Origin: Variovorax sp. UMC13
GTDB lineage: Bacteria; Pseudomonadota; Gammaproteobacteria; Burkholderiales; Burkholderiaceae_C
NCBI RefSeq assembly: GCF_014170375.1
Contig: NZ_LZZW01000023.1
Location: 236,379-300,378, forward strand
DNA: 64,000 nt
Direction: 5' to 3'
The notes under the pieces are model-generated. The model was not told the origin of the DNA. It worked only from the letters and a program-made list of their open reading frames with translations, and made no database searches. Position numbers and translations under genes: made by a program. This document shows, in pieces, positions 24,023 to 32,009 of the stretch. How positions within the stretch are numbered: position 1 is the stretch's first letter; each line of letters opens with the position of its first letter.

Positions 24023-24654
24023 GGCGGCTGCTGGTGCTCGGCCTGTGCGCGGTCGGTGGCAGCGCGCTGGCCGCCGAGTCCAACTTCGCCGCCTTCCTCG
24101 ACGGCAAGCCCATCGGCGAGCACCGCTTCGTGGTCGGCGGCCCGGCCGAGGCGCGCGAGGTGCTCAGCGATGCACGCTTCAACGTCAAGCTGCTGGGCCT
24201 GACGGTCTACCGCTACCGGCACCAGGCCACCGAGCGCTGGCGCGGCGACTGCCTCGACAGCCTGAGCGCCAGCACCGACGACGACGGCACGCTGAGCCGG
24301 GTGCGCACCGAGCCGGCCGGCGAGGGCCTGTCGGTGCTCACCGAGACGGGCGTCGGCACCGCCCCGGTCGCGCGCTCGCTGCCCGGCTGCGTGATGAGCT
24401 TCGCCTACTGGAACCCGGCCATGCGCAGCCAGAGCCGCCTGCTCAACGCCCAGACCGGAAAGGCCGAGGCGGTGCGCGTGAGCCGGATCGGCAGTGCGCC
24501 GATCGAGGTGCGCGGGCGGTCGCTGACGGCCACGCGCTGGCGCATCGAGGGGCCGCCGCAGCCGATCGACGTCTGGTACTCGGCGCAGGGCGAATGGGTG
24601 GGCCTCGATTCGACGCTCGAGGGCGGACGGCTGCTGACGTACCGGCTCAAGTGA
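24019..24654 (+). CDS. Exported DUF6134-type protein
   Basis: A 211-residue protein with a signal peptide (MRRLLVLGLCAVGGSALAA, cleavage after about residue 19). The mature part is beta-rich and starts SNFAAFLDGKPIGEHRF, a pattern of the DUF6134 family; no enzyme motif is known. It probably resides in the periplasm. It overlaps the DUF1295 stop by four bases and so is the fourth gene of the operon. A lipid-binding, lipocalin-like job would suit the context, but that is a guess. Confidence 0.78.
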   Translation: MRRLLVLGLCAVGGSALAAESNFAAFLDGKPIGEHRFVVGGPAEAREVLSDARFNVKLLGLTVYRYRHQATERWRGDCLDSLSASTDDDGTLSRVRTEPAGEGLSVLTETGVGTAPVARSLPGCVMSFAYWNPAMRSQSRLLNAQTGKAEAVRVSRIGSAPIEVRGRSLTATRWRIEGPPQPIDVWYSAQGEWVGLDSTLEGGRLLTYRLK

Positions 24655-24730
24655 TCCGAGGTGCGGGCCGATGCGTAAGCAGCGCGAGGCGGCCGCGCCT
24701 CGTCTTCTTTCCAACGCGCAGGAGCTTCGC

Positions 24731-25144
24731 ATGACCTTCCGGCAAACCGCCGTCGCCTACCTGGCCACGGCCGTGGTCTTCCTGGCGCTCGACGCCGTCT
24801 GGCTCACGACCATGGCCGACCGGCTCTACCGCCCGGCCATCGGCCACCTGATGCGCGAACCTTTCGCGCTCGGGCCGGCGGTGCTGTTCTACCTGGTCTA
24901 CGTCGCGGGCGTGGTGGTGTTCGCGGTCATGCCGGCGCTGGCCAGCGGCCGCTGGGTCACTGCGCTGGGCTTCGGCGCGCTGCTGGGCCTGCTGGCCTAT
25001 GCGACCTATGACCTGACCAACCAGGCCACCCTCAAGGACTGGTCGTGGCAGGTGACCATCGCCGACCTCTGCTGGGGCACCTTCGTGACGGCGGTGTCGG
25101 CGGCGGCCGCGGCGCGGCTCACCTTCGCTTTCGGCGGTCGTTGA
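24731..25144 (+). CDS. DUF2177-type membrane protein
   Basis: A 137-residue protein with four hydrophobic segments. The motif FLALDAVWLTTMADRLYRPAIGHLM near the N-terminus and YATYDLTNQATLKDW near residue 95 are hallmarks of DUF2177. The function is unknown, but the family often occurs with ECF11 stress genes. The start at 24731 was preferred to an ATG 60 bases upstream, because the extra residues are polar and do not fit the family, and GGAG stands close before it. It is the last gene of the operon, 76 bases after the DUF6134 gene, and ends at a palindromic terminator. Confidence 0.85.
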   Translation: MTFRQTAVAYLATAVVFLALDAVWLTTMADRLYRPAIGHLMREPFALGPAVLFYLVYVAGVVVFAVMPALASGRWVTALGFGALLGLLAYATYDLTNQATLKDWSWQVTIADLCWGTFVTAVSAAAAARLTFAFGGR

Positions 25145-25148
25145 ACTC

Positions 25149-25168
25149 AACCGGCCTGCGGGCCGGTT
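25149..25168. terminator. Bidirectional hairpin between DUF2177 and chrR
   Basis: Perfect 8-bp stem AACCGGCC/GGCCGGTT with loop TGCG between two convergent genes. Its last base is the first base of the chrR stop codon. No T-run follows on either side, as is common in GC-rich genomes. Confidence 0.6.
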
Positions 25169-25830
25169 CACATCCCGACCAGCGACCCCAGCATGCGCGC
25201 CAGCGCGCCCTGGAACAGCACCTTGCCCTGGACCGAGGCCAGGCAGATGCAGTCGCCGCCGGCCTGCACCGTGGGCTGGTGGTGGAAGCTGCCATCGGCC
25301 TCGTCGAAGTCGCCCGGGCCGAACAATGCGCGGCCGTCGTGGAAGCTGCCGTAGAGCACCTGCGTGAGTTCGCAGTCGCTGTGGGTGTGGACTGGCAACT
25401 GCTTGCCGGCGCCGATGCGCAACAGGAACACGTTGGCCTTCGGGTCGTCGGGCAGGGTCACGCGGCTCCAGCGCATGCCGGGGCCGAGCCAGCGCCAGGG
25501 CGTGGCGCTGCAGTCGCGCAGCGCGCGCGGCCATTGCATGTCGGGCGGCAGGACAGGATGGCGGCCCATGGGCGCGGGGGCGGCGGGCGTGCGGGGGAGG
25601 GCGTCGATGGCCGCCAGCGTCCGCGCCAGGGCGTCGGGCGCCAGCGTCTCGGGCGGCAGGGCCTCGAGCAGCGCGCCGCCCACGGCGTCCATCAGCCGGA
25701 CGCGCGCGCGGCAATGCGCGCAGCCTTCGAGGTGGGTCGCGACGACCACCGCCGGCCCGCGCGCCAGCCGGCCGGCCGTGTGGGCCAGCAGCAGGTCGTC
25801 GTCGGGATGGTGTTGAGTCGTCGTGGTCAT
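25168..25830 (-). CDS. chrR: ChrR-type zinc anti-sigma factor with cupin domain
   Basis: A 220-residue protein. The N-terminal zinc-binding anti-sigma domain has H33-x3-C37-x2-C40 (HLEGCAHC) plus upstream histidines 7 and 8. The C-terminal cupin (about residues 110-200) has a metal-type histidine set in PVHTHSDCE and later FHHQP. This two-domain layout is that of ChrR, which holds an ECF11 sigma factor inactive until singlet oxygen or related stress. It overlaps the sigma-factor stop by four bases, the classic coupling of the pair. The window shows no other anti-sigma candidate. Confidence 0.9.
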   Translation of the reverse strand: MTTTTQHHPDDDLLLAHTAGRLARGPAVVVATHLEGCAHCRARVRLMDAVGGALLEALPPETLAPDALARTLAAIDALPRTPAAPAPMGRHPVLPPDMQWPRALRDCSATPWRWLGPGMRWSRVTLPDDPKANVFLLRIGAGKQLPVHTHSDCELTQVLYGSFHDGRALFGPGDFDEADGSFHHQPTVQAGGDCICLASVQGKVLFQGALARMLGSLVGM

Positions 25831-26396
25831 GGTTCGAGTCCGTCGAGCAGCCGGCGCAGGTGGTGCATGGCCAGCCGCACCCGCGACTTGACCGTGCCCA
25901 GCGGAATGCCCAGTTCCTGCGCGATCTGCGCATGGGGCTGCTCCTCGTAGAAGGACAGTCGCAGCACCTGCAGCTGATCGGGCGACAGCCGGGTCATCGC
26001 CTCGCGCACGCCGGCTTCGCGCTGGCGCGCGAGCAATTGCTCGTCGAGCGCCGGCAGCGTGTCGGCCAGATCGACCTCGTCGTCGATGTCGCTGGTATGG
26101 CCCTCGGAGAGCCGGTTGCCCTGGCGCCGGAAATGGTCGACGCGCAGGTTGCGGGCGATGGTGAAAATCCAGGTCGAGACGCTGGCACGGCTGGCGTCGA
26201 AGCCGGAGGCCTTGCGCCATACATTGACCATGGCTTCCTGCGCGAGTTCCTCGGCCAGGCTGTCGGACGTGCCCAGGCGCATCAGATAGGACTTCACGCG
26301 CGGCGCGAAATGCTTGAACAGCGCGGCAAAGGCCTGCCGGTCGCCGTGGCTTGCGATGGCCTGTGCCCACTCGTTCAGTTCCTCGCTTGTCGGCAT
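25827..26396 (-). CDS. rpoE: ECF RNA polymerase sigma factor, ECF11 type (RpoE of the ChrR system)
   Basis: A 189-residue sigma-70 group 4 protein. Region 2 includes FAALFKHFAPRVKSYLM and AEELAQEAMVNVWRKA with TWIFTIARNLRVDHFR. Region 4 includes LSPDQLQVLRLSFYEEQPHAQIA and GIPLGTVKSRVRLAMHHLR. The start at 26396 matches where Rhodobacter-type RpoE proteins begin and has GGAG in front. An ATG at 26498 with a good ribosome site would add 34 residues, but the predicted promoter would start transcription almost on it. It should activate the three promoters noted here, including its own, in response to photo-oxidative stress. Confidence 0.92.
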   Translation of the reverse strand: MPTSEELNEWAQAIASHGDRQAFAALFKHFAPRVKSYLMRLGTSDSLAEELAQEAMVNVWRKASGFDASRASVSTWIFTIARNLRVDHFRRQGNRLSEGHTSDIDDEVDLADTLPALDEQLLARQREAGVREAMTRLSPDQLQVLRLSFYEEQPHAQIAQELGIPLGTVKSRVRLAMHHLRRLLDGLEP

Positions 26397-26504
26397 CTCG
26401 CTCCGGCTGTGATGCAGCCTCACGATCGACAGCCAGGGCGCACGCAGCGTCCTTCTGGCTGGCGCAGGGGAGGCCGCAGGGTGTCGGGCGGTGTTCATGC
26501 TGCT

Positions 26505-26532
26505 CCTACGCACCGCCCGCGGGATTAGATCA
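26505..26532 (-). promoter_or_regulatory. ECF11-type promoter of rpoE-chrR (autoregulation)
   Basis: On the minus strand: TGATCT (26532-26527), a 16-bp spacer, and CGTAGG (26510-26505). One mismatch from TGATCC and the same spacer as the promoter at 21508. It implies that the sigma factor controls its own gene, with a leader of about 100 bases before the ATG at 26396. Confidence 0.65.
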
Positions 26533-26568
26533 CAGGGCCTGCGCACGGCGATCCGGGAAAAGCCGGGC

Positions 26569-26596
26569 AAATCCAAATCGCCGATGGCTGCGTACA
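26569..26596 (+). promoter_or_regulatory. ECF11-type promoter of the FAD-oxidoreductase operon
   Basis: AAATCC (26569-26574), a 16-bp spacer, and CGTACA (26591-26596). The -35 element is weaker than in the other two copies, but the spacer and CGTA are kept and the distance to the ATG at 26625 (28 bases) is right for a promoter with a short leader. Confidence 0.55.
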
Positions 26597-26624
26597 AGCA
26601 GCAACAACGTTTCCGGAGCACCCC

Positions 26625-27995
26625 ATGACGATCGCCTTTGCGCCCGATGGCTCGGCCCCCACCCGCGGGCACGACGGACCTGCGATGGACATCGCCGTGA
26701 TTGGCAGCGGCATCTCGGGGCTGTCGGCGGCCTGGCTGCTGTCGCAGCGCCACCGCGTGACGCTGTTCGAGGCCGACAGCCGCCCGGGCGGCCACAGCAA
26801 CACGGTGGAGGCGCCGACTGCCGCCGGCAAGGTCGCGGTCGACACCGGCTTCATCGTCTACAACGAGCCGGCCTATCCCAACCTGAGCGCGCTGTTCGAC
26901 CATCTGGGCGTGGCGACGCAGGCCACCGAGATGTCCTTCGCCGTGAGCCTGGACGGCGGCCAGCTCGAGTATTCGGGTACCGACCTGCGCGGCCTGTTCG
27001 CGCAGCGCGGCAACCTGCTGAGCCTGCGCTTCTGGTCGATGCTGCGCGACCTGGTGCGCTTCTACCGACAGGCCCCGGCCGACGCCGAGCGCTTCGGCCT
27101 GATCCCGCTCGACAGCTACCTGGACGCGCGCGGCTTCGGCAAGGCCTTCCGCGAAGACCACCTCTATCCGATGGCCGCGGCCATCTGGTCGACCTCGGCC
27201 GCCCGTGTCGGCGAGTACCCGACCGAAGCCTTCGTGCGCTTCTGCGAGAACCACCACCTGCTCAAGCTCAGCGGCCGGCCGGCGTGGCGCACCGTCACCG
27301 GCGGCAGCGCACGCTATGTCGAGCGCCTGACCGCCGCGCTGGGCCAGGGCCTGCGCCTGGACCAGGCCGTCACCGAGGTCAAGCGCGACGCGGAAGGCGC
27401 CTGGGTGCGCACCGAAGGCGCGGCCGCAGCGCAGCGCTTCGACCAGGTGGTGATCGCCACCCATGCCGACCAGGCGCTGCGGCTGATGCCCGATGCCACG
27501 GCGCTCGAGAAGCGGGTGCTGGGCGCCTTCGACTACAGCCGCAACCGCGCGGTGCTGCACAGCGACCCGGCACTGATGCCGCAACGCCGTGCCGTCTGGT
27601 CGAGCTGGAACTACGCGGCCCACCGCAGCCGCGCCGAGGCGCCCTGCGTGACCTACTGGATGAACCGGCTGCAGGCCATCCCCGAGCAGACGCCGATGTT
27701 CCTCACGCTCAACCCGACGCTGGAGCCGCGCAGCGAGCACCTGATCCGCAGCGAGATCTACGAGCACCCGATCTTCGACATGAAGGCCATCCGCTCGCAG
27801 GACGAGCTCTGGAGCCTGCAGGGCCGCCGCCGCACCTGGTTTTGCGGCGCCTACTTCGGCTCCGGCTTCCATGAAGACGGCCTGCAGGCCGGGCTGGCCG
27901 TGGCCGAGGCCCTGGGCGGCGTGCGCCGGCCCTGGAACGTGGCCAACGAGTCGGGCCGCATTCGCATCCGGGCCGGTGCCGAGGCCGTGCAATGA
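26625..27995 (+). CDS. FAD-dependent amine-oxidase-fold oxidoreductase (COG2907 type)
   Basis: A 456-residue flavoprotein with the Rossmann motif AVIGSGISGLSAAWLL at about residues 23-38, FEADSRPGGHSNTV after it, and a C-terminal GAYFGSGFHEDGLQAGLAVAEAL, where FAD binding ends. Members of this group accompany DUF1365 and CFA-like methyltransferases in ECF11 regulons. The related Rhodobacter enzyme acts on fatty acyl chains in furan-fatty-acid formation. The ATG at 26625 has CGGAGC before it; one at 26685 is an alternative. Its last four bases overlap the next gene, giving a three-gene operon. Confidence 0.88.
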   Translation: MTIAFAPDGSAPTRGHDGPAMDIAVIGSGISGLSAAWLLSQRHRVTLFEADSRPGGHSNTVEAPTAAGKVAVDTGFIVYNEPAYPNLSALFDHLGVATQATEMSFAVSLDGGQLEYSGTDLRGLFAQRGNLLSLRFWSMLRDLVRFYRQAPADAERFGLIPLDSYLDARGFGKAFREDHLYPMAAAIWSTSAARVGEYPTEAFVRFCENHHLLKLSGRPAWRTVTGGSARYVERLTAALGQGLRLDQAVTEVKRDAEGAWVRTEGAAAAQRFDQVVIATHADQALRLMPDATALEKRVLGAFDYSRNRAVLHSDPALMPQRRAVWSSWNYAAHRSRAEAPCVTYWMNRLQAIPEQTPMFLTLNPTLEPRSEHLIRSEIYEHPIFDMKAIRSQDELWSLQGRRRTWFCGAYFGSGFHEDGLQAGLAVAEALGGVRRPWNVANESGRIRIRAGAEAVQ

Positions 27996-28798
27996 CCACC
28001 GTCGGCACGGCGTCCGCGCTCTACGCCGGCCGCGTGATGCACCAGCGGCTGCGCCCGGCCAGGCACCGGCTCGGCTACCGCGTGTTCTCGCTGCTGCTCG
28101 ACATCGACGAGCTGCCCGCACTGGCGCGCCGGCTGCGGCTGTTCTCGCTCAACCGCTTCAACCTGTTCAGCCTGCACGAGCGCGATTACGGTGCCGGCGA
28201 CGGCCTGGGACTTCGGCCCTACGTGGAGCGCCAGCTGGTCGCCGCCGGCCTGCGCGCAGGCGGCGCGATCCGGCTGCTGAGCATGCCGCGCATCCTGGGC
28301 TATGCCTTCAATCCACTGAGCGTCTACTACTGCGACCATCCCGACGGCAGCGGGCTGCAGGCCATCCTTTACGAGGTCAACAACACCTTCGGCCAGCGTC
28401 ACAGCTACCTGATCGCGGTCGACGCCGCAGGGCGCGACGGCCGCGACATCGCCCAGCGCTGCGACAAGCAGTTCCATGTCTCGCCCTTCCTCGGGCTCGA
28501 CCTGCGCTACGACTTCCGGATGCAGGCGCCCGATGCCGCACGCCCCGGCCTGGCGATCGGCATCACCGTGGCCGACGACACCGGCCCGGTGCTGGTCGCG
28601 CGCTTCGATGCCAAGCGCCGGGCGCTCGGCGATGCCGCGCTGGCCGCCGTCTTCTTTTCCCATCCCTTGCTGACCCTCAAAGTGGTGGGCGCCATCCACT
28701 GGGAAGCCCTGCGGCTGTGGATCAAGGGCGCGCGCTTCCATGCCTGCCCCGCCGCCCCCGCCCAATCTGTGACCATCGCCGGAACCAAAGACTCATGA
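27992..28798 (+). CDS. DUF1365 protein
   Basis: A 268-residue protein of the DUF1365 family. Typical stretches are VMHQRLRPARHRLGYRVF near residue 10, FNPLSVYYC near residue 108, and FHVSPFLGLDLRYDF near residue 160. There is no clear membrane helix or signal peptide. The family function is not settled; its constant partnership with a CFA-like methyltransferase and a flavoprotein suggests a step in fatty-acyl modification. It overlaps both neighbours by four bases, so the three proteins should be made together. Confidence 0.88.
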   Translation: MTTVGTASALYAGRVMHQRLRPARHRLGYRVFSLLLDIDELPALARRLRLFSLNRFNLFSLHERDYGAGDGLGLRPYVERQLVAAGLRAGGAIRLLSMPRILGYAFNPLSVYYCDHPDGSGLQAILYEVNNTFGQRHSYLIAVDAAGRDGRDIAQRCDKQFHVSPFLGLDLRYDFRMQAPDAARPGLAIGITVADDTGPVLVARFDAKRRALGDAALAAVFFSHPLLTLKVVGAIHWEALRLWIKGARFHACPAAPAQSVTIAGTKDS

Positions 28799-30057
28799 GC
28801 ACTTCCTCCACTCCGTCGAACGGCCTGCAGGCCGAGTCCCTCGAACAGGCTGCGGCCGCACTGCGCCCGGGCTGGACGCGGCACCCGCTGCGCCGCCTGC
28901 TGGTGCGCCTGATGCGCGGCATGGCCTGCGGCACGCTGGTCGTCGAACTGCCCGACGGCCAGCGCGTCGAGGGTCGTGGCGCGGCAACGGGCCCGCACGC
29001 GGCGATCACGCTGCACCGCTGGCGTCCGCTGGCGCGCATGCTGCTGCGCGGCGACATCGGGCTGGCCGAGTCCTACCGCGACGGCGACTGGTCGACGCCC
29101 GACCTGACGGCGCTGCTCGAGTTCGGCATCCGCAACGAGGCCGGCTGGGGCCGCGTGTTCGACGCGTCGCTGCCCGCGCGCTGGGCCGGCCGTCTGCTGC
29201 ACCGCGCGCGCGCCAACACGCGCCGCGGCAGCCGCCAGAACATCTCCTTCCACTACGACATGGGCAACGACTTCTATGCCCAGTGGCTGGACCCGGACAT
29301 GGTCTATTCGAGCGCGCTCTACGCCTCGGGCGACGAGACGCTGGAGCAGGCGCAGGCCGCCAAGCTCCAGCGCATCGTCGAACTGCTGGACCTGAAGCCC
29401 GACGCGAAGGTGCTCGAGATCGGCTGCGGCTGGGGCGCGCTGGCGCTGGCCATCGCGAAGCAGGGCGCCCAGGTCACCGGCCTCACGCTGTCGACCGAGC
29501 AGCTGGCGCATGCGCAGCAGCGCGTGGTGGCCGAGCAGAACGAGCAGCAGGTCGACCTGCGGCTGCAGGACTACCGCGACGTCGACGGCCGCTACGACCG
29601 CATCGTCTCCATCGAGATGCTCGAGGCCGTGGGCGAGCGTTACTGGCCGGTCTACTTCGACACCCTGCGCGAGCGCCTGTCGGCCGACGGCACGGCCGTG
29701 GTGCAGGTGATCACGATCGCCGAGGCGCACTTCGACCATTACCGCCGGACGCCGGATTTCATCCAGCGCTTCATCTTCCCGGGCGGCATGCTGCCCTCGA
29801 TCGAGGCGATGCAGGCGCAAGCCGAGCGCGCCGGCCTCACGCTGCAGGTCGAGGAGCTCTTCGGCCTCAGCTATGCCGAGACGCTGGCCGAGTGGCGCCG
29901 CCGCTTCCTCGCGGCCTGGCCGGCCATCGAAAAGCTGGGCTTCGACGACGCGTTCAAGCGTCTCTGGGCGTACTACCTGTGCTACTGCGAGGCGGGTTTC
30001 CGCTCGGGGCGGGTCAATGTGGGGCTGTTCAGCCTGAAGCACGCGCCGGCCGCCTGA
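28795..30057 (+). CDS. Cyclopropane-fatty-acid-synthase-family SAM methyltransferase 2
   Basis: A 420-residue full-length member. An N-terminal lipid-binding domain (about residues 30-130, with LLRGDIGLAESYRDGDW) precedes the SAM domain: FHYDMGNDFYAQWLDPDMVYS, LEIGCGWGALALAIAKQGA, and VSIEMLEAVGERYWPVYF. FIFPGGMLPS and the final YYLCYCEAGF segment follow the CFA pattern. It should transfer a methyl group to an acyl chain of membrane phospholipid. It ends the ECF11-controlled operon and is the second CFA-like enzyme of this island. Confidence 0.9.
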   Translation: MSTSSTPSNGLQAESLEQAAAALRPGWTRHPLRRLLVRLMRGMACGTLVVELPDGQRVEGRGAATGPHAAITLHRWRPLARMLLRGDIGLAESYRDGDWSTPDLTALLEFGIRNEAGWGRVFDASLPARWAGRLLHRARANTRRGSRQNISFHYDMGNDFYAQWLDPDMVYSSALYASGDETLEQAQAAKLQRIVELLDLKPDAKVLEIGCGWGALALAIAKQGAQVTGLTLSTEQLAHAQQRVVAEQNEQQVDLRLQDYRDVDGRYDRIVSIEMLEAVGERYWPVYFDTLRERLSADGTAVVQVITIAEAHFDHYRRTPDFIQRFIFPGGMLPSIEAMQAQAERAGLTLQVEELFGLSYAETLAEWRRRFLAAWPAIEKLGFDDAFKRLWAYYLCYCEAGFRSGRVNVGLFSLKHAPAA

Positions 30058-30063
30058 GCGGCC
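30048..30063. terminator. Hairpin around the stop of the second methyltransferase gene
   Basis: GGCCGC/GCGGCC stem of 6 bp with loop CTGA. The loop contains the TGA stop codon of the methyltransferase, and the dyad ends five bases before the convergent mnmC stop. No T-run is present. Confidence 0.4.
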
Positions 30064-30067
30064 CGCA

Positions 30068-31891
30068 TCAGCGCCGCGGCGTCGACAGTGCCTTCGCCAG
30101 CGCGTTCGGCAGCGGCAGCGGCTCGCCGTGCCACTGCGCGGCCAGCAGTTCGGCACACAGCGCGGCAAAGCTCAGGCCGCGCGAGCCCAGGGCGGTGCAG
30201 ACCCACAGCCCCTGTTGTTCTTCGAGCGGACCGACCAGCGGCCGGCGGTCGGCCGAGGCACAGCGGATGCCGGCCCAAGGCGTGGCCTGGTCGAACGCGT
30301 GCCCCAGCGCCGCGGCGGTGGCCGGGTGCAGCCGTTCGAGCTGCGCGCGGTTGGCCGCGTGATCGGCTTCGCGCGGCGTGGTGTTGGTGCTGCCGCGCTC
30401 GTAGGTCGCGCCGCTGAGCCAGTGCGATGCGCCGTCGGGGCCTGGCACCTGCGGAATCAGGTGGCCGTCGCCGTTGACGGGCGTGGCGGCCAGCGGCGCT
30501 GTCGTCGTGCCCCACGCGACCTGGCCGCGCACCGGCTGCAGCGGCAGCGTGGGCGCGAAGCGCAGGCTGTCGAAGCCGGCCGCGACGACCACGCGGTCGA
30601 CCTCCGCGATCAGGCGGTTTTCCGCATCGAACAACTGCCAGCCCTGCGCCGAGGGCACGAGCCGCGCGACGTCGACCGCCGTGCGCAGCCGGATGCCGGG
30701 CTGCGCCAGCCAAGCTGCGACCAGCGCGGCCGGCTTGACCCAACCCCCGCGTCCGTGCCACAGCGCGGCGGGATCCGCGGGCAGGCCGGCCGCGAGCAGT
30801 TGTGGTGCGTCGGCCCGCCACGAGAGGTTGGGGCCCGCAGGCGTCCAGTCGGGCGGCAGGCGGGGCGTCGGCACCGCCGGCCGGCGTTCGAGCACGCCGC
30901 TGGCGCGCCAGTCGCGGCCCTCGACCAGCAGGTCGTCGAGCTGCTGCCAGGTGGCGCGGATGCCGGCGCGCGTGAGGCGCGAGAGCAGGGCGTCGTCGGA
31001 GGAGACGTGCGGCGCCAGCATGCCCACGGGCAGGCCCGAGGCACCCGCGGCCGCATGGTCGGCGCGCTCGAGTACCTCGACCTGCCAGCCGCGCCGCGCC
31101 AGGCTCGCGGCTACGGCGGCGCCCGCGAGCCCGGCGCCGATCACGGCGCAGCGCCCAGGCGCGGCCGCTGCGGTCGCGGGCTTGCGCTGGCGCGGGGTCC
31201 AGGCCGGATCGAACACGCCGCGCAGGCAGTCGCGCTTGGGTGGAAAACCGGGCGCCTTGCGCACCTGGAAGCCGAGCTGCGCGAGCGTGTCGCGCACCGC
31301 GCGCGCGATGGTCCAGGTCGCGAGGCCGGTGCCGCGCCGGGCGAAGCGCGACACGGCCTTGAGGGTGTCGGGCGACCACATGTCGGGGTTCTGCACCGGG
31401 CTGAAGCCGTCGAGGAACAGGCTGTCGGCCTCGAAGCGCTGGGCCTTGAGCATGGCCTGCACGTCGCCCACGCACAAGGTGAGCACCACGCGGCCGCCGT
31501 CGAAGGCCAGGCGGTGGAAGCCGGGCAGCAGCTCCAGCCATTGCGCGGCCAGTTCCTCGGCCAGCGCATGCAGCTCGGGATAGGCCGCCGCGGCGCGGCG
31601 CAGGTCCGCGGCGCCCACGGGATGGGCCTCGATCGACACGAAGTGCAGCAGTCGCGGGCGGGCCGGGTCGTCGCGCCAGGCCTGCCAGGTCGCGAGGAAA
31701 TTGAAGCCGAAGCCGAAGCCCGTCTCGAGGATGCGCCATTGCGCCTGGTCGGCCCAGGCGCCCGGCAGCCCGCAGCCGCCCAGGAACACATGGCGCGACT
31801 GCGCCAGCGCACCGGTTTCGGTGTGATAGATGTCGCCGAAGCGTTCGCTCAGCGGAACGCCATCGGCACGCCAGGTGACGGGTTCGGTCAT
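30068..31891 (-). CDS. mnmC: Bifunctional tRNA mnm5s2U34 modification enzyme MnmC
   Basis: A 607-residue two-domain protein. The N-terminal methyltransferase (about residues 1-240) has ETGFGFGFNFLATW as its SAM-binding glycine motif and DSLFLDGFSPVQNPDMWS. The C-terminal FAD oxidoreductase starts CAVIGAGLAGAAVAASLARRG at about residue 252. Together they convert cmnm5s2U at the tRNA wobble position to nm5s2U and then mnm5s2U. The length is normal for the family. It converges on the methyltransferase gene and lies downstream of yggX, separated by two REP-like dyads. Confidence 0.95.
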   Translation of the reverse strand: MTEPVTWRADGVPLSERFGDIYHTETGALAQSRHVFLGGCGLPGAWADQAQWRILETGFGFGFNFLATWQAWRDDPARPRLLHFVSIEAHPVGAADLRRAAAAYPELHALAEELAAQWLELLPGFHRLAFDGGRVVLTLCVGDVQAMLKAQRFEADSLFLDGFSPVQNPDMWSPDTLKAVSRFARRGTGLATWTIARAVRDTLAQLGFQVRKAPGFPPKRDCLRGVFDPAWTPRQRKPATAAAAPGRCAVIGAGLAGAAVAASLARRGWQVEVLERADHAAAGASGLPVGMLAPHVSSDDALLSRLTRAGIRATWQQLDDLLVEGRDWRASGVLERRPAVPTPRLPPDWTPAGPNLSWRADAPQLLAAGLPADPAALWHGRGGWVKPAALVAAWLAQPGIRLRTAVDVARLVPSAQGWQLFDAENRLIAEVDRVVVAAGFDSLRFAPTLPLQPVRGQVAWGTTTAPLAATPVNGDGHLIPQVPGPDGASHWLSGATYERGSTNTTPREADHAANRAQLERLHPATAAALGHAFDQATPWAGIRCASADRRPLVGPLEEQQGLWVCTALGSRGLSFAALCAELLAAQWHGEPLPLPNALAKALSTPRR

Positions 31892-31903
31892 GGGGGTATT
31901 GCT

Positions 31904-31924
31904 CCCTCTCCCTTTGGGAGAGGG
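31904..31924. repeat. REP-like dyad 1 between yggX and mnmC
   Basis: Perfect 9-bp arms CCCTCTCCC/GGGAGAGGG with loop TTT, followed by GCGGGGGTGA on the plus strand. The same GGGAGAGGG...GGGGGTGA style of dyad is scattered in many Burkholderiales genomes. It lies 13 bases before the mnmC start on the coding strand. Confidence 0.6.
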
Positions 31925-31977
31925 CGGGGGTGAATGCAGACGGCGTGTCCATGGACAACGCCATGCTCCCATCCCGG

Positions 31978-31998
31978 CCTTCCCCCGGCGGGGGAAGG
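31978..31998. repeat. REP-like dyad 2 between yggX and mnmC
   Basis: Perfect 9-bp arms CCTTCCCCC/GGGGGAAGG with loop GGC, adjoining GGGATGGGAGC on the minus strand. It lies 11 bases beyond the yggX stop and may also act as its terminator. Confidence 0.6.
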
Positions 31999-32009
31999 AG
32001 AAAGACGGG

